Shown here: piece by piece, positions 32,601 to 44,020 of the stretch
Numbering within the stretch: position 1 is the first letter of the stretch
Layout: every line of letters begins with the position of its first letter
Source: Cenococcum geophilum 1.58
Taxonomy: Eukaryota > Ascomycota > Dothideomycetes > Gloniales > Gloniaceae
Length of the DNA stretch: 64,000 bases
Reading direction: 5' to 3'
NCBI GenBank assembly: GCA_001692895.1
Contig: KV748182.1
Location: 1,988,341 to 2,052,340 of the forward strand
Program-made: the position numbers and the translations under genes
Notes under the pieces: model-generated
The model's database searches: none
The model's input: the letters and a program-made list of their open reading frames with translations, nothing else
What the model was told of the DNA's origin: nothing

Positions 32601-33850
32601 ATGCCACCAAAAGCAGCCACTATGACGCCATTAACGGCAGCAACTATTTTAAGGTTAAGTAAAGATATAAGTATATAAGATACTAACTTACAACTAGTTA
32701 CGGTTAGGCAGTTATAGGAAATTATTAATAGGTTAAATAAGAACAACTAAATACTTAAAGAAAGACTTAATGGGATTAGAGCAGCGAAGGTTAAGTTACC
32801 TTTAATTAAACGATTCTTAGGGGAGAGATTAAAGCTTAAAGGATTCCTAATATAAATGCATTTTAAGGTTATATAAAAAGGGGCTAAGTTAGCTATATTA
32901 ATAGATTAGATAGCCTACATAGAACTATTCCTAATAGGATAGGCACTTAAATAGTTTAAACCCTATTTAACGGAAATATAGACTAATAGAATAACTACTA
33001 CTAATTAAGAGGTACGATTTGTGTTTTCTAGCTAGGTAGGATTTGTGAAATAATTAATATAAATATTTAGGGACCCGGAAGCAATAACTATAGTAAAGAG
33101 AAAGCTTTAGAACCTAATATAGCAAACTTTAGCAATTAAGTATATAACACAGTTTTAAACACTTGCTATATAGGTTAAATAAAACAATAAGGCGCTTATA
33201 GTATAGTATAAATAGGGACTTAAGGCTAAAGTCTAGGACGTAATTATTTTAATGGAAGATGTAGATACCCTAAGGGAATTAATAGATTAAGTAATTAAGA
33301 TTAATAATAGGATCTTCTAAAGAGAATAGGCTAAGAGAGGCTAGGATAGAGTTCTATAGTTATATAAAACATAGAGTACGCAATAACTAAAGCTAAGTTA
33401 GAAACTATAGTATAGCGTAGAGCTAATAGACCTAAGTAGTACTAAAGAAACCTATAAGAGATGGAGTAAGAAACTATAAAAACCTAAAGGTTAAGGATTA
33501 AGTAATTATAGGACTAAGGAGTATAGGCTAAACTAAGGATTTTAATAGTAGAAGATATTTAAGCGGACTCTATAATAAAAGTAATAGTTTAAAAACGGAG
33601 CTTATATAAATTATAGAAAATAGGGTTATTTTACTAAAAACTATAAAAGTAGTTAGAGTTATTACGCAGTAAAGGGAACTAAACTAGTAGTATGTAATAT
33701 ATACGTATAAAGGGACAATAGTATATTATAAGAAATAAAAGAATGTTTAATTAAAAGTTTTGCGTTTTATTATAATAATATATGCCGAATTTATAAAGAC
33801 GCTAAGTATAGTATAAGCTATTAGCTATAAAAGCTAGAGTTAAAAGGACT
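32601..33850 (+). pseudogene. Chromovirus copy B gag, RIP-inactivated
   Basis: From ATG 32601: MPPKAATMTPLTAATILRLS, then a coiled-coil-like stretch (QLQEIINRLNKNNQILKERL), a capsid region (IQKGAKLAILIDQIAYIELF, FSSQVGFVKQLIQIFRDPEA, VQYKQGLKAKVQDVIILMED) and a basic tail with a possible degraded zinc knuckle near 33600-33660 (CIPQ-type Cys not clearly preserved). Gag forms the particle in which the element RNA is copied. Stops are Q to stop changes of RIP type. Confidence 0.8.
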
Positions 33851-35690
33851 TAAAGGAACTAAAGAGTTAGATAAAGAATAAGATTAACTCTATAAGCTAG
33901 ATTAAGATATTATAATAATATACGGATAATAATTAGTAATAATAATAATAGAGTTAGAGTACTTATTAATTAATAGCAATAAGGATAGTAAAGGAACTAA
34001 TTAGGGGTATTTAAACCTTAATAATATAATAGAAGTAGAGACTAGGACCGCTATAGAGTAAGGTTTAATAATGGGTATTATAACACTATTAAATACGGCA
34101 TCTATTACTTTATAAGACGGAAGAAGTAATATTTAAAGATAATTAAGTAAGCAGATAACTGCTAGTGCTAGCTTATAACTTAATAAAGGTAAAAGGCTAA
34201 AGGCTTAAGATTCTTAAGATGAGATAAAAGATAACTAAGATTCTTAAGATAAAATAAGGTATGCTTAAGGACCTATAATAGACGAAAACTAATAGGATAG
34301 AGTAATAGCTTAGTTTAGTAATATATAAATAAGCTTAGGATAAAGTTTCCTAAAGGTATAAGACTTTTAAGACAAGATAAGTAAAATCTAGAACTCTTAA
34401 GATAAGACGAGGACACTAGTAAAGCCTAGTTAGACTAAGGCTAGAGCGTAGCTTAAGAAAGAAGCAAGCTTAGGATTAAAGAATCTAAGGGGTTAAGAAT
34501 TTGGAGTACGAATAAGGATACCTATAAGAAAGAAGTAAAAGACTTTACTATAGATTAGAGAATCTATAATATAAATAGTAATTAGATTAGAAGATAGATA
34601 TATAGACCTAGAAGACTTATTAGGTAAATATAGTACGCAACCTAAAGATTAAAAAGTTAATATAGTAATTAAGAAGTAAGAGAACTTTAAGGATCTAATT
34701 ATAAGATATAAACTAAAAGAAACTATAGAAGAGTTTAGAGCAAGAATTATTATATAGTAAGAAAAGAAACTAGATATAAGATTTAGTACACAAGGTTGTA
34801 TAAGGGATAGAGTACCTATATAAAGAATTACTAATAGGCTAAGAATAGGCACACTAAGAGCTAAGTGGCTTACTAAACTAGAAAACGAAGAGGATCTAGG
34901 GATTCCTACTAGGTTTAAAGAACGATATATAAAGGGCTGTTATAATGCAGTAATAAGAAGATACTTCCTTACGGACAAACCATATATACTCTAGCAGCTA
35001 TACTAAAAGTAGTATCGGCAACAACACAATAATAAGTAAAAAGATTTCTATATATAGTTAGATAAAAAAAGTTATCTAAGACCACCTAATTACGGAAAAA
35101 GCGATAAATTATATTAAGGGAGCCTTAATTATAATATTAAAGGATCTAAAGGAATAATTAGAGGACTAGAGAAGCAAGAGATATATCTTAGTACCTATAA
35201 ATAAAGTTATAACGTTTAGATTAGTGCGGTAGAGGTTTAAACTTAAAGATAAAGATAAGCTAAGAGTTAACCTAAAGCACCTAGCATACTATACGCTATT
35301 ATGGATTATATGCGTAGATAATATATATAAAATGCACAAAAATCTAAAGGAAAAGAATTGGAAATACCCTATAAGGATATACTGGATAATAGATAAATAA
35401 TAGTATAGGAATACTAAGTATATATACGGTTAGCATCTAGTAAAAGTCTAAGAGAAAGGAGACTTAATACTTTAACTAGGAAGATTCCTTATAGAAGAAT
35501 ACTTAAATAGATAACAATAGTGGGAATATCTAGAGAATACCTATTTATAGTATATTAAAGATAAAAAGCGAACTAGGTATTAGCTAAAGAGTAAGCTAAG
35601 TATAATAGGATTAAGTAGCTAATAGTTAGGAAAAGTAGAGGCCTATAAAACTAGAGGGAGCTAGTAGTAGAGCCTTAGACCCTTAAAGAA
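33851..35690 (+). other. Chromovirus copy B gag-pol intermediate region
   Basis: Heavily RIP-mutated part of the element with no readable conserved domain, rich in AAGATT/CTTAAGAT-type repeats at 34200-34460 (GATTCTTAAGATGAGATAAA variants). The right part (from 35072) is shared with copy A; the left part has no counterpart in copy A. Confidence 0.55.
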
Positions 35691-38600
35691 ATTTAAGGAC
35701 AATACCTAAACCTAAAGGTTAATTAGTAAGATTAATAGTTTAAAGCGTTAGTAGATAGTAGAGCGATATAGAACTATATCTTACTAATAGTAGTTAAAAG
35801 GATAGGGCTACTATATAGGCAAAAAGAGCACCCTTATCTATTAGTAATAATTTTAGGAGATCTAATAGCCTATAGAGGAGGCATTATTAATCTTAAAATA
35901 GGACTAATTTAGATAACTATTAAAGGGAGATAAGTTAAGATGTCTTTTAATATATTACTATTAGGGAATAATAAGGCAGTATTAGGAATACCTTAGTTAT
36001 AGGAATATAATCTAAAGATTAATTAGATTATAGGTTAGGTTAATATTAGAGATATATAATAATATAAGATACAATAACAAACTAAGTTGGTATAGTACTA
36101 AGTTGGAGCGATATATAAGGAGACTAATTAAGGATTAAGCTATATACTAAAGAAATACTATAAATACGGCAAGAAGTTATAGTCACTAGAAAGTAAAAAG
36201 CTATTAGATTATATAGTATAGGACTATAAAATAGAACTAGAACTAAAAATAAGTTTAAGGTTTTACCTAACTTATAAGTTAATAGAAAAAGAGTTATAGG
36301 CACTTAAGGAGTTTATCTAAGAAAATCTTTAAAAGGGATATATTAGATTATTATAGTTATTAACAGGATATCTAGTACTATTCGTACTAAAGAAGAATAG
36401 AAAACTTAGGCTATATATTAACTATAGACAGTTAAATAGTATTACTAGAAAGAATAGGTATCCTTTACCCTTAATTAGTGAAATCTAAGATAGAATTAGC
36501 AACGCGCAAATCTTTATAAAGATAGATCTAAGATAGGCGTACTATTAGATTAGAATTAAGGAAGGCAATAAATAAAAGGTAGCCTTTAAGTTAAAGGAAG
36601 AACTATATAAACTACTAGTTATATAATTTAGGCTTATAAACGCACTAGCAACGTTTTAGAAGCGTATTAACAATATATTAAAAGAGCACTTAGATAAATT
36701 TGTTATAGTATACCTTAATAATATTATTATCTACTTAATAAGCGAGGAAGAATATAGAGAACACGTTAAATAGGTCTTAAAGAGACTATAGGAGGAATAG
36801 ATGCTAGTAGTAATTAAGAAATATAAGTTTTTTACTAGGAAGACCGATTTTATTAGATTTATTATTAAACTAGGCTAACTTAATATAGATTTAAAGAAGA
36901 TTAAGGCTATAGTAAATTGGTAAGAACTAGAAAATATAATATAGTTAAGGTTATTTCTAGGGTTTTGCAACTACTATAGAAGGTTTATAGCTTAATAGTT
37001 AAAGAATATTAAGCTACTTATAAAATTAATAAAGAAAGAAGAACTATAGGTATAGGAAGAGGAATAAGAGGAACTGTTTAAGAAGATTAAGTAGTTATTT
37101 ACCTAGGAGCCAGTTCTTAAAATCTATTAACTATAGTTAGAGATAGTAGTTAAAATAGATATATTAGACTATATACTAGGAGTATACTTTCTATAGAAAT
37201 ATAAAGATAGATGGCACCTAGTAGTATACTATAGTTAGAAGATAACACTACCGGAACTAAACTATAACATCTACAATAAGGAGTTATTAGGTATAGTTAT
37301 AGTACTAAAAAAATAGAAATTATTCTTATAAGGTATAGAAAAACTATTTATAGTTAAAACGGATTATAAGAACCTAATAGGGTTCCTAATAATAAAAGAA
37401 CTTAATTATAGATAAGTTAGATAGACGGAAATGCTTATAGAATACTAGTTTAAAATTTAGTATACTAAGGGTATAGAGAATACATAAGTAGACGCTCTAA
37501 GTAGAAAAGTTAAACTATAGAACAATAAAAAGCTATTAGGGGCTTTATTATAAAAGGATATAGATAGATTAATTAAGTATAATTATCTAAAGATTATAGT
37601 AACATAAGAAGAGAAAACCTATAAATTACTAGAAAGTAATTAGATATAAAAGATCCTAGATATATAAATAGAAGATCTAGACTTAAAGTAGTATAAAAAT
37701 TAAAAAGTAATATACGTACTAAGGTCTATTATAAAGGAGTTTATTAAGTTATTTTATAAGGGATTAACTTAAGGATATAACGGAGCTATAGGCTTAGTAT
37801 TAAGACTTTAAGAGGAGTATATTATTAAGGGAATCTAAGGACTAGCTAAGTAAGTTATAAAAGAATATCTAGATTACTAAAGGAATAAACTAATAAGGTA
37901 TAAACTATATAGAGAGCTATAACCTATTAAAATACTAGAGAGACTATAGGAGGTTATATTATAGGACTTTATTATTAAGCTACTAAAGTTAAAAGACCCT
38001 ATTACTGGATAAGATTATAATATAATCTTAGTAATAATAGACAAGCTTATAAAGTAGGGGTACTTTATAGCATATTTAGAAGAAATATTAGCGGAAGATA
38101 TTACTAAAATCTATATTAAAGAAGTATTTATAAGATATAGAGCACTAAGCAAAATTATATTAGATAGAGATTTAAGATTTATAACAATATTCTAGGAAGT
38201 ATTCTTAGCAGAGTAAGAAGTTTAAGTAGCAACTTCTACCGCATATTATTTATAGACAGATAGTTAAATAGAAAGATTAAATTAGATACTAGAACAATAT
38301 CTAAGGCATTATATTAATTATGCGTAGAATAATTAGGTATCGCTATTACTAGTTATATAGTTTATATATAATATAATACTATAAGAAGGAATAGGTACGT
38401 TACTATTTAAGGCGAATTATGGATATAAGCTAAAGACCTTATTATCGCCACATTAAGTAAAGAAGATAAATAGCATAGCTAAATAAAGAATAAAGAGTTT
38501 AATAAATCTTTATACAGACCTTATAGAAACAGCTAAGGTAGTATAGTAAAGGATAAAAAAGTACTACAATATTAAGAGATCTAAGGGACTAGATCTTAAG

Positions 38601-39020
38601 GAGGGAAATAAAGTATAGCTACTATATAAAATTTTTAAAAGTTAACAACTAAGTAAGAAGTTAGACTATGTTAGACTAGGACCTTTTAAAATTATATAAA
38701 AAATTTTACCGGTTATATTTAAGTTAAACCTACTAGCTAGGATAAAGATCTACCCTATATAGCATATCGCAATACTAAAGCCAGTATATAGGAATGTTAA
38801 GTCACTAGTTTATAAAGCAGATATATATAGAGGATAAAAGGAAAATAAATAGCAAGTTTTAAAGATTGTTAGTTATAAGGATATAGATAATAAAATATAG
38901 TATAAAGTAAAGTAGATAGGCTATAATAAGACTACCTAAAAGCTATTAGAGAACCTAAAGAACGCTATAAGAAAGGTATAGGAGTATTAGAAGAGAAAAG
39001 GTTAGATAATATTAATAAAG
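35690..39020 (+). pseudogene. Chromovirus copy B pol (PR-RT-RH-IN-chromodomain), RIP-inactivated
   Basis: Same domains as copy A: protease near 35740; RT about 36250-36950 with [20 protein letters not shown] and the active-site box FVIVYLNNIIIY at about 36700 (YLDDIL with both Asp changed to Asn); RNase H about 37130-37500; integrase about 37700-38480 with a DRDLRF segment (38165) and QTD.Q.ERLNQILEQYLRHY; chromodomain at about 38845-39000 (DIDNKIQYKVKQIGYNKTTQ). Read with RIP stops as Gln/Trp, it is nearly collinear with copy A. The copy is enzymatically dead. Confidence 0.87.
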
Positions 39021-39724
39021 AAGAATTGCTAAAGAATAAGTTACCTAAGGGGGATTTAGGAAGAGCAACTGCCGAACTACTTAGAGTTATTTCCTTCTCT
39101 ATTAAAAGAGAATCTATTCTTTTATTACTAAGTTCCTATAAACCTTATTAAATAAGTTTTTACTTTTTTAAACGGACCTTCTTATGGACATATTCTAAAC
39201 GCTAAAGATAAGTATAAGCTAGACGCTAAGCTTTAAGGATATATACGGACTCTTCTAAGGTATATTAAACTATAAGCAGCGCTAAGGACAGCTTACTATT
39301 AAGCTTTATAGCAGTAGATTAAATATAAAACTTTATAATAAATTACTTAGGGAACCTAGAGACTATTAAGAGTTATAAAACGCGTATACTTAGTGTTAAA
39401 AATTAAGCAAATATTATAGGATAACCAAACGTTTGCTTTAGTATACTCTATATAAAAAGAGGGCTATTAAGATAAAGGACTTGCTAATATAATATAAACT
39501 AACCCCTCTTTTACGTAATAAGAATACAAAGATAATATTACTTTACTAAGTAATAGTATAAAAGAGACTATACGCGTATAATAAAGAGTTAAAGAAGAAG
39601 AAGGTGCTTTAGGTATTATAAGTAATAATATTAACTAAATTAATTAGACGGATATTATACCTCTAGTAAACAACTTAAAAATACTAGATATCTTTAAGAA
39701 TAAAGATAAAGAGGAGGGAGATAG

Positions 39725-40145
39725 TGTTATAAACGCTTTAAGTACAATATTATAACTACTTAGAGAGGAGTTAGAAGAAGCTAGTTAGTTAATATAAGTA
39801 CGGTCTAGGATAGAACCTATAAAACTATATAACGAGGAATAGTAAGCAAAGTCACGTAATATAATCTATATAATCTATATAATCTACGAGATCTATAATA
39901 AAGCGAATAGAGTAAGTAGAGTAGATAGAGTAACGACTTTCTTAGGAGTATAATTGTATATTTAAGGACCCTTAGTCCCTACCTAGATAGTTTCTTCCTT
40001 ATAGTAATTCTTAGAATACAATTAAAGTTAATCTATTAGGCAACCACTCTACCAGTTATTATTACGTTGTTGACTTACTTATAATACCTATATACCTAGC
40101 CCATTAACGAGTCCACTGTAGTTCCTACTATAAGGCTCTATTACA
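39725..40145 (+). repeat. 3' LTR of chromovirus copy B
   Basis: 421 bp, TGTTATAAACGC...GGCTCTATTACA, followed by the TSD CCATA. It is 10 bp longer than the 5' LTR, mainly through one more TCTATATAA-type repeat in the centre. Confidence 0.92.
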
Positions 40146-40150
40146 CCATA

Positions 40151-40515
40151 GGAGAATTAATCCCTTACTTTAACCAATCCTCTACTTAAATAAGTCCCCT
40201 ATTTAAACAAATCCCCTACAGGAGCTAATGCCTACGTATTTCGCCGCCCTATAGGAACTAGTCCCCTACTTTAATAAATCCCCTACGCTAACAAATCCCC
40301 TATAGGAGCTAGTCCCCTACTCTAACAAATCCCCTATACTAATAAATCCCCTACGCTAATAAATCCCCTGCGGGTGCTAATGCCTACGTATTTCACCGCC
40401 CTATGGGAACTAATCCCCTACGGTTTGCATTCCTGTATAGCCTTTAGTCCCCTATAGGAGCCCATAGCTACGTTTTCCTCTTCCCTATAGGAACTAATGC
40501 CTTACGGCTTTTGTT
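40151..40515. repeat. Degenerate minisatellite, AAATCCCCTAYRCTAAY units
   Basis: At least ten copies of a 17-18 bp unit built around (A/G)TCCCCTA(C/T), separated by larger inserts. A longer unit of about 50 bp (GCTAATGCCTACGTATTTCG then CCGCCCTATAGGAACTA) occurs twice, near 40226 and 40378. The array begins just after the TSD of chromovirus B. Confidence 0.75.
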
Positions 40516-40539
40516 CTCCTATTCCTAGATCTATAAGCA

Positions 40540-41600
40540 ATTTGCCCGCGCTTCAGCCTACTATATAGGCTTTATTATTATAGAAGTAAAATTAACGGAA
40601 AGATATCCTCTTTGTAAAGGTAGCTCCTGCGTTAGCTAAGTAAAACTTAAAGACGATATTTACCCGGCTAAGTCTTTGTCCTTACGACGCTATAGCTTAC
40701 GCTTTACCCATTCTATAACTTCCTCTCCGTTTTTTATCCTTTTAACTATATCTAATAGCACTTTGCCTAGCTTCTACGACCTATTTAAAAGAAAAATCCT
40801 AAGTAGGGTAAACCGTCTCCTATATAGGGGGGAAGCGCTTAAAGTAGGGCGGAAACTAATTATGTCTAAGACTTATAAAACTGTTAACATATAAAAAGCC
40901 ATATTATTTATAATATTTACCTTAATTTGCTTAAGTTAGTCATTAAAGGAGACCTATTTAAAGAATTTTTAAGAAGATAAAGCATTTTTTATCTAAAGCC
41001 AATTATTCTTATCCTCTACCTTACGTTCTACCTGTTTAATCATTTTTAGCCCACCTTTTATAAGTACGAGATCACCCGAGAATACTGTGCGTTTAACTAC
41101 TAAATTATTAAAATTAAATATCCCTAAAAAGATACGTTCGCTGTAATATAGATACAAGCTATCTTGCTAGTACTGCCGTATATAGCAGAGGGTAAAAATA
41201 TCTTTGACCTATAGAACTATTAGACTAATATAACTAAAGGGTAAGTAGTATCTTTTACCTTAATACCGTTATAATCTGTACTAGGTTTATAAAAGCCCTA
41301 TAGAAAATCTTAAGGAGAAATAGGAGGACAATTTAGTCTGAAAATTAAATCGTCCTTTATAATTTCCGGCAGCTTTATTACAATATTATTCTTAAGGTAA
41401 AAGTGCTAGGTAAGAATAACGGCGGGAGTGGAGGTCTAGTGGCCTCTTTATATAGGACTAGAGGATATATATTTATATACGCTATATAGCACATCCTCTT
41501 TACCTATAAATATTAAGACAATTTTTATAAGTCGCCCGCACCTCTTCTGTAAGGCGCGTTAATGCTTAAGCGCGTATTGGTATAATAACGGTTCTTAAAA
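40540..41600 (-). pseudogene. RIP-degraded coding relic, unidentified
   Basis: On the minus strand, reading RIP stops as Gln/Trp gives continuous protein-like text from about 41080 down to 40560: DLVLIKGGLKMIKQVERKVE, FKQVSFNDQLKQIKVNII, LQVLDIISFRPTLSASPLYR, RRFTLLRIFLLNRSQKLGKV, LLDIVKRIKNGEEVIEWVKR, ending in a KRRKDKDLAGQISSL-like tail. The part from 41100 to 41600 is also protein-like but in uncertain frame. I do not recognise the family. The continuity of the frame supports a real former gene. Confidence 0.4.
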
Positions 41601-41792
41601 ACGGGCGGTATTACGTAAACCCTACCTGACCGGAAATTAGCCCTACTAAAAATCAGCCCTACTAAAGAAAAATCAGCCCCTTTAAAGGGTCTTTATATCT
41701 ATTCACTAATGCGTCTATTACTTATATCTTTCTTAGACTTATTATATCCGTACTATAGATAGCTTCTAGTATAGATAGTAGATTGTTCGGAT

Positions 41793-41923
41793 CACGGTGG
41801 GGGGGTTTTTGGTTCAATTGTATTCGTCTTGTTCTCCTCTTCTACTTCTACAGGTGGAATTTGATAGACCTCCTGAGCTCGCTTAGCTCATGTGATCAAC
41901 CCAATTGGTTACAAGCAACCGTG
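41793..41923. other. Short non-RIP island with inverted ends (possible MITE relic)
   Basis: 131 bp with ordinary CA/TG content inside RIP-mutated sequence. It starts CACGGTGGGGGGGTTTTTGG and ends GTTACAAGCAACCGTG, so the outer 6 bases CACGGT/ACCGTG are inverted; a CAATTG lies at 41816-41821 and again at 41902-41907 region (CCAATTGG). No clear target duplication is visible. It could be a late-inserted short element or a fragment of a unique sequence. Confidence 0.35.
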
Positions 41924-42640
41924 TCTACTATATTACAGAACCTTATTCAGACACAGATATTTAGATTACTTACGCGCTTTTTTATCAGTATAAAGCCAAT
42001 CCTTATCCTTTTAAAAGGAGGACTTCTCCTTCTATAAAATACCTAACAGTAAAATAACGTTACTTTATATTTTACTATATATTAAGGTATTACTAACGCT
42101 AGGTAGATTAGCAGTATACTAATAAAAAATATTTAGAAAGTCGCTAGGCAGTATACTACTAAAATCCTCTACACTATTAAAGACGCGGTCTCCGTCAAAA
42201 ACTAATATCTAGTATATTATAACAATATAAATAAGGAAATCTAGGCAAACCCTAGAGATAGCACGGTAAAGGCTATAGTAATATTAGCACTTAGCCCGCT
42301 AAGTTTAGATAATGGTTTGCTAGGGTTTAGGATTTCTATAAAATATAAATACCCTAAACTTTAAAGCGGCAATATAATGGGCGCACTTAATAATACGCCT
42401 TAATACTTTATAGGGAAGGGGGGTAGATATGCTTATATATCTATATAGGTCTATACGGCCACAGCCTTATAGGAGCCGTCTAAGGCCGCGGGTTCCCTAA
42501 AAGCAGAGTAGGAATAATATTAGAATATATAGGGAGTGCTATATTACAAATTCTGGTTTAGGTCAAGGCTTACTATATATAGAAATATAGGGTACGAATC
42601 GAGCTAGTTATTTATTACTATAGTAGCTGGCGGAGTAATT
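41924..42640. other. RIP-mutated stretch, no gene recognised
   Basis: TA-rich sequence; an inverted pair AAACCCTAG / CTAGGGTTT occurs near 42247 and 42323. No coding family or LTR end is recognised. Confidence 0.35.
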
Positions 42641-42945
42641 AGCTAGAGATTAGAATTTAAATTAAGAGGAATTAATAGAGGATTTAAATAGATTTTAGGA
42701 ATTAATAGAGGTTTAAAAAGGGGAGGTACTTTAAAATTTAAGTAATAGTCTAGGTTTATATTAAAAGGAATTAATAGTAGATCTAAGTAGATTTAAGGAA
42801 TTAAGGTAGGTTTAAAAGAGAAGGATATTTTAGGGGTTAAGTAATGGCTTAGGTTAAGAGGGATTTCTAAAGGGTATAAGTAGATCTTAGGGATTAAGGT
42901 AGATTTAAAAGGTAATAGTATTTTAGGAGGGTCTAAATAAAGATT
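42641..42945 (+). repeat. Degenerate tandem repeat, period about 95 bp
   Basis: Units start near 42697, 42795 and 42889 with AGGAATTAAKRKAGRTTTAAAA, and a partial unit precedes them. Each contains a GTAATGGCTTAGGTT-like centre and an AAGTAGATYTTA-like end. Units differ by many transitions and small indels. It may be a former minisatellite or a repetitive coding segment. Confidence 0.6.
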
Positions 42946-43417
42946 GGCTATACTATATTAGTCCCTTAAAGACATTAGAAATATTTAATTGGAACTCCTA
43001 TTAGGGACGGCTTACGGACTATTTATTTTAAATAACTCGCGCCTAGTACGTTTGGTATTAGACTACTTAGTAATAGTTAATCTTTTTATACCCCTAGGGC
43101 TTTAGATAGCGCTGCTAGCTTCGGGCTAACTTATAGAGTTAGTATTAGTATAACAGAGATATGCATTCTTTAGGTTCCTCGCTAAAGAAGATAATTCCGT
43201 TTATTTCTGGCATTGTGGTTATATTTCCATCTAAGCAATAAATATATTAAATTCTTTGGGTGCTATATGCCTTTTAATACTATTATAGGTTAGTTGTTAA
43301 TTTAATAGAGGTAATTAAAAACTAATATTATACTAGAATCTAGGTTATAGAGACTAATAAGTACTTTAGGTTTAAGACGACTCTATTTCTAGCTAGCAAT
43401 ATTATTTAGTTTAAGGC
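42946..43417 (-). pseudogene. Distal part of unidentified relic split by copia copy 2
   Basis: On the minus strand the frame that ends at the copia insertion on the right flank (49490) continues here after removal of the element: ...EGKR LKLNNIAS, then SRLKPKVLISLYNLDSSIIL and VFNYLY.INN. The part further left (43150-43260) includes a less-mutated patch with TG and CA. The family is not recognised. Confidence 0.35.
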
Positions 43418-43633
43418 TATTGGGAATAAAGGCAAATGATCACTATATAAGGTATATTGCCGTCACGTATAGTAAGTTGCCGTTATGTACGGCAAGTTGC
43501 CATTATATGCCGCCGCGGCACTAGCGTGGTGAGGAACCTTAGGTTCCTTACCCCTTTTTTTAAGAAGAATATAGAACAATTATTATACTATCTACAAACT
43601 ATAGCTACGTGATATCCCCTTATATAACTAATA
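43418..43633 (+). repeat. 5' LTR of copia copy 2
   Basis: 216 bp, beginning TATTGGGAATAAAGGC and ending ATATAACTAATA. It contains repeated blocks of TTGCCGTYAYGTAYRGYAAG type before the CCGCGGCACTAGCGTGG core. Confidence 0.92.
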
Positions 43634-44020
43634 CTAATTAGTGGTTAACTTTACTGTTATACTATAGAATAGTAAGGTATTTTATTAAGAAGAGACAAGC
43701 TACTATACTAGTGCTACTCGTGCTAGAGGAAGCTATATTTTAAGGTTAGAACTAGTCCTAAATCTTAAATAAAACTCTTCTACGAATCTAAGGATCTAAA
43801 GGCTAGAACTGGTCCTAAGCCTTTCTAAGATTATAAATTCTTGCGTTTATTACGCAGAATAATATACTTTATAAGTCTTTATAATTTAAGGCTAGAACTA
43901 GTCCTAAGCCCTATAATCGCAAATATATGTCATAAACGCGTACTAAATAATAAATATATATCACGAACGCGTACCAAACAACAATCCCTATACTAATAAT
44001 ACTTCCCTCCCTCCGAAAAC

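Larger units (their letters stand above)
32150..40145 (+). mobile_element. Ty3/gypsy chromovirus, copy B, full length, RIP-mutated
   Basis: Bounded by LTRs 32150-32560 and 39725-40145 and a 5-bp TSD CCGTA / CCATA (32145-32149, 40146-40150; one RIP-type transition). Gag, protease, RT, RNase H, integrase and chromodomain follow in gypsy order. The segment from 35072 on is collinear with copy A. At about 8 kb it is large for a fungal gypsy element because of a non-coding or unreadable stretch between gag and pol. Confidence 0.92.
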
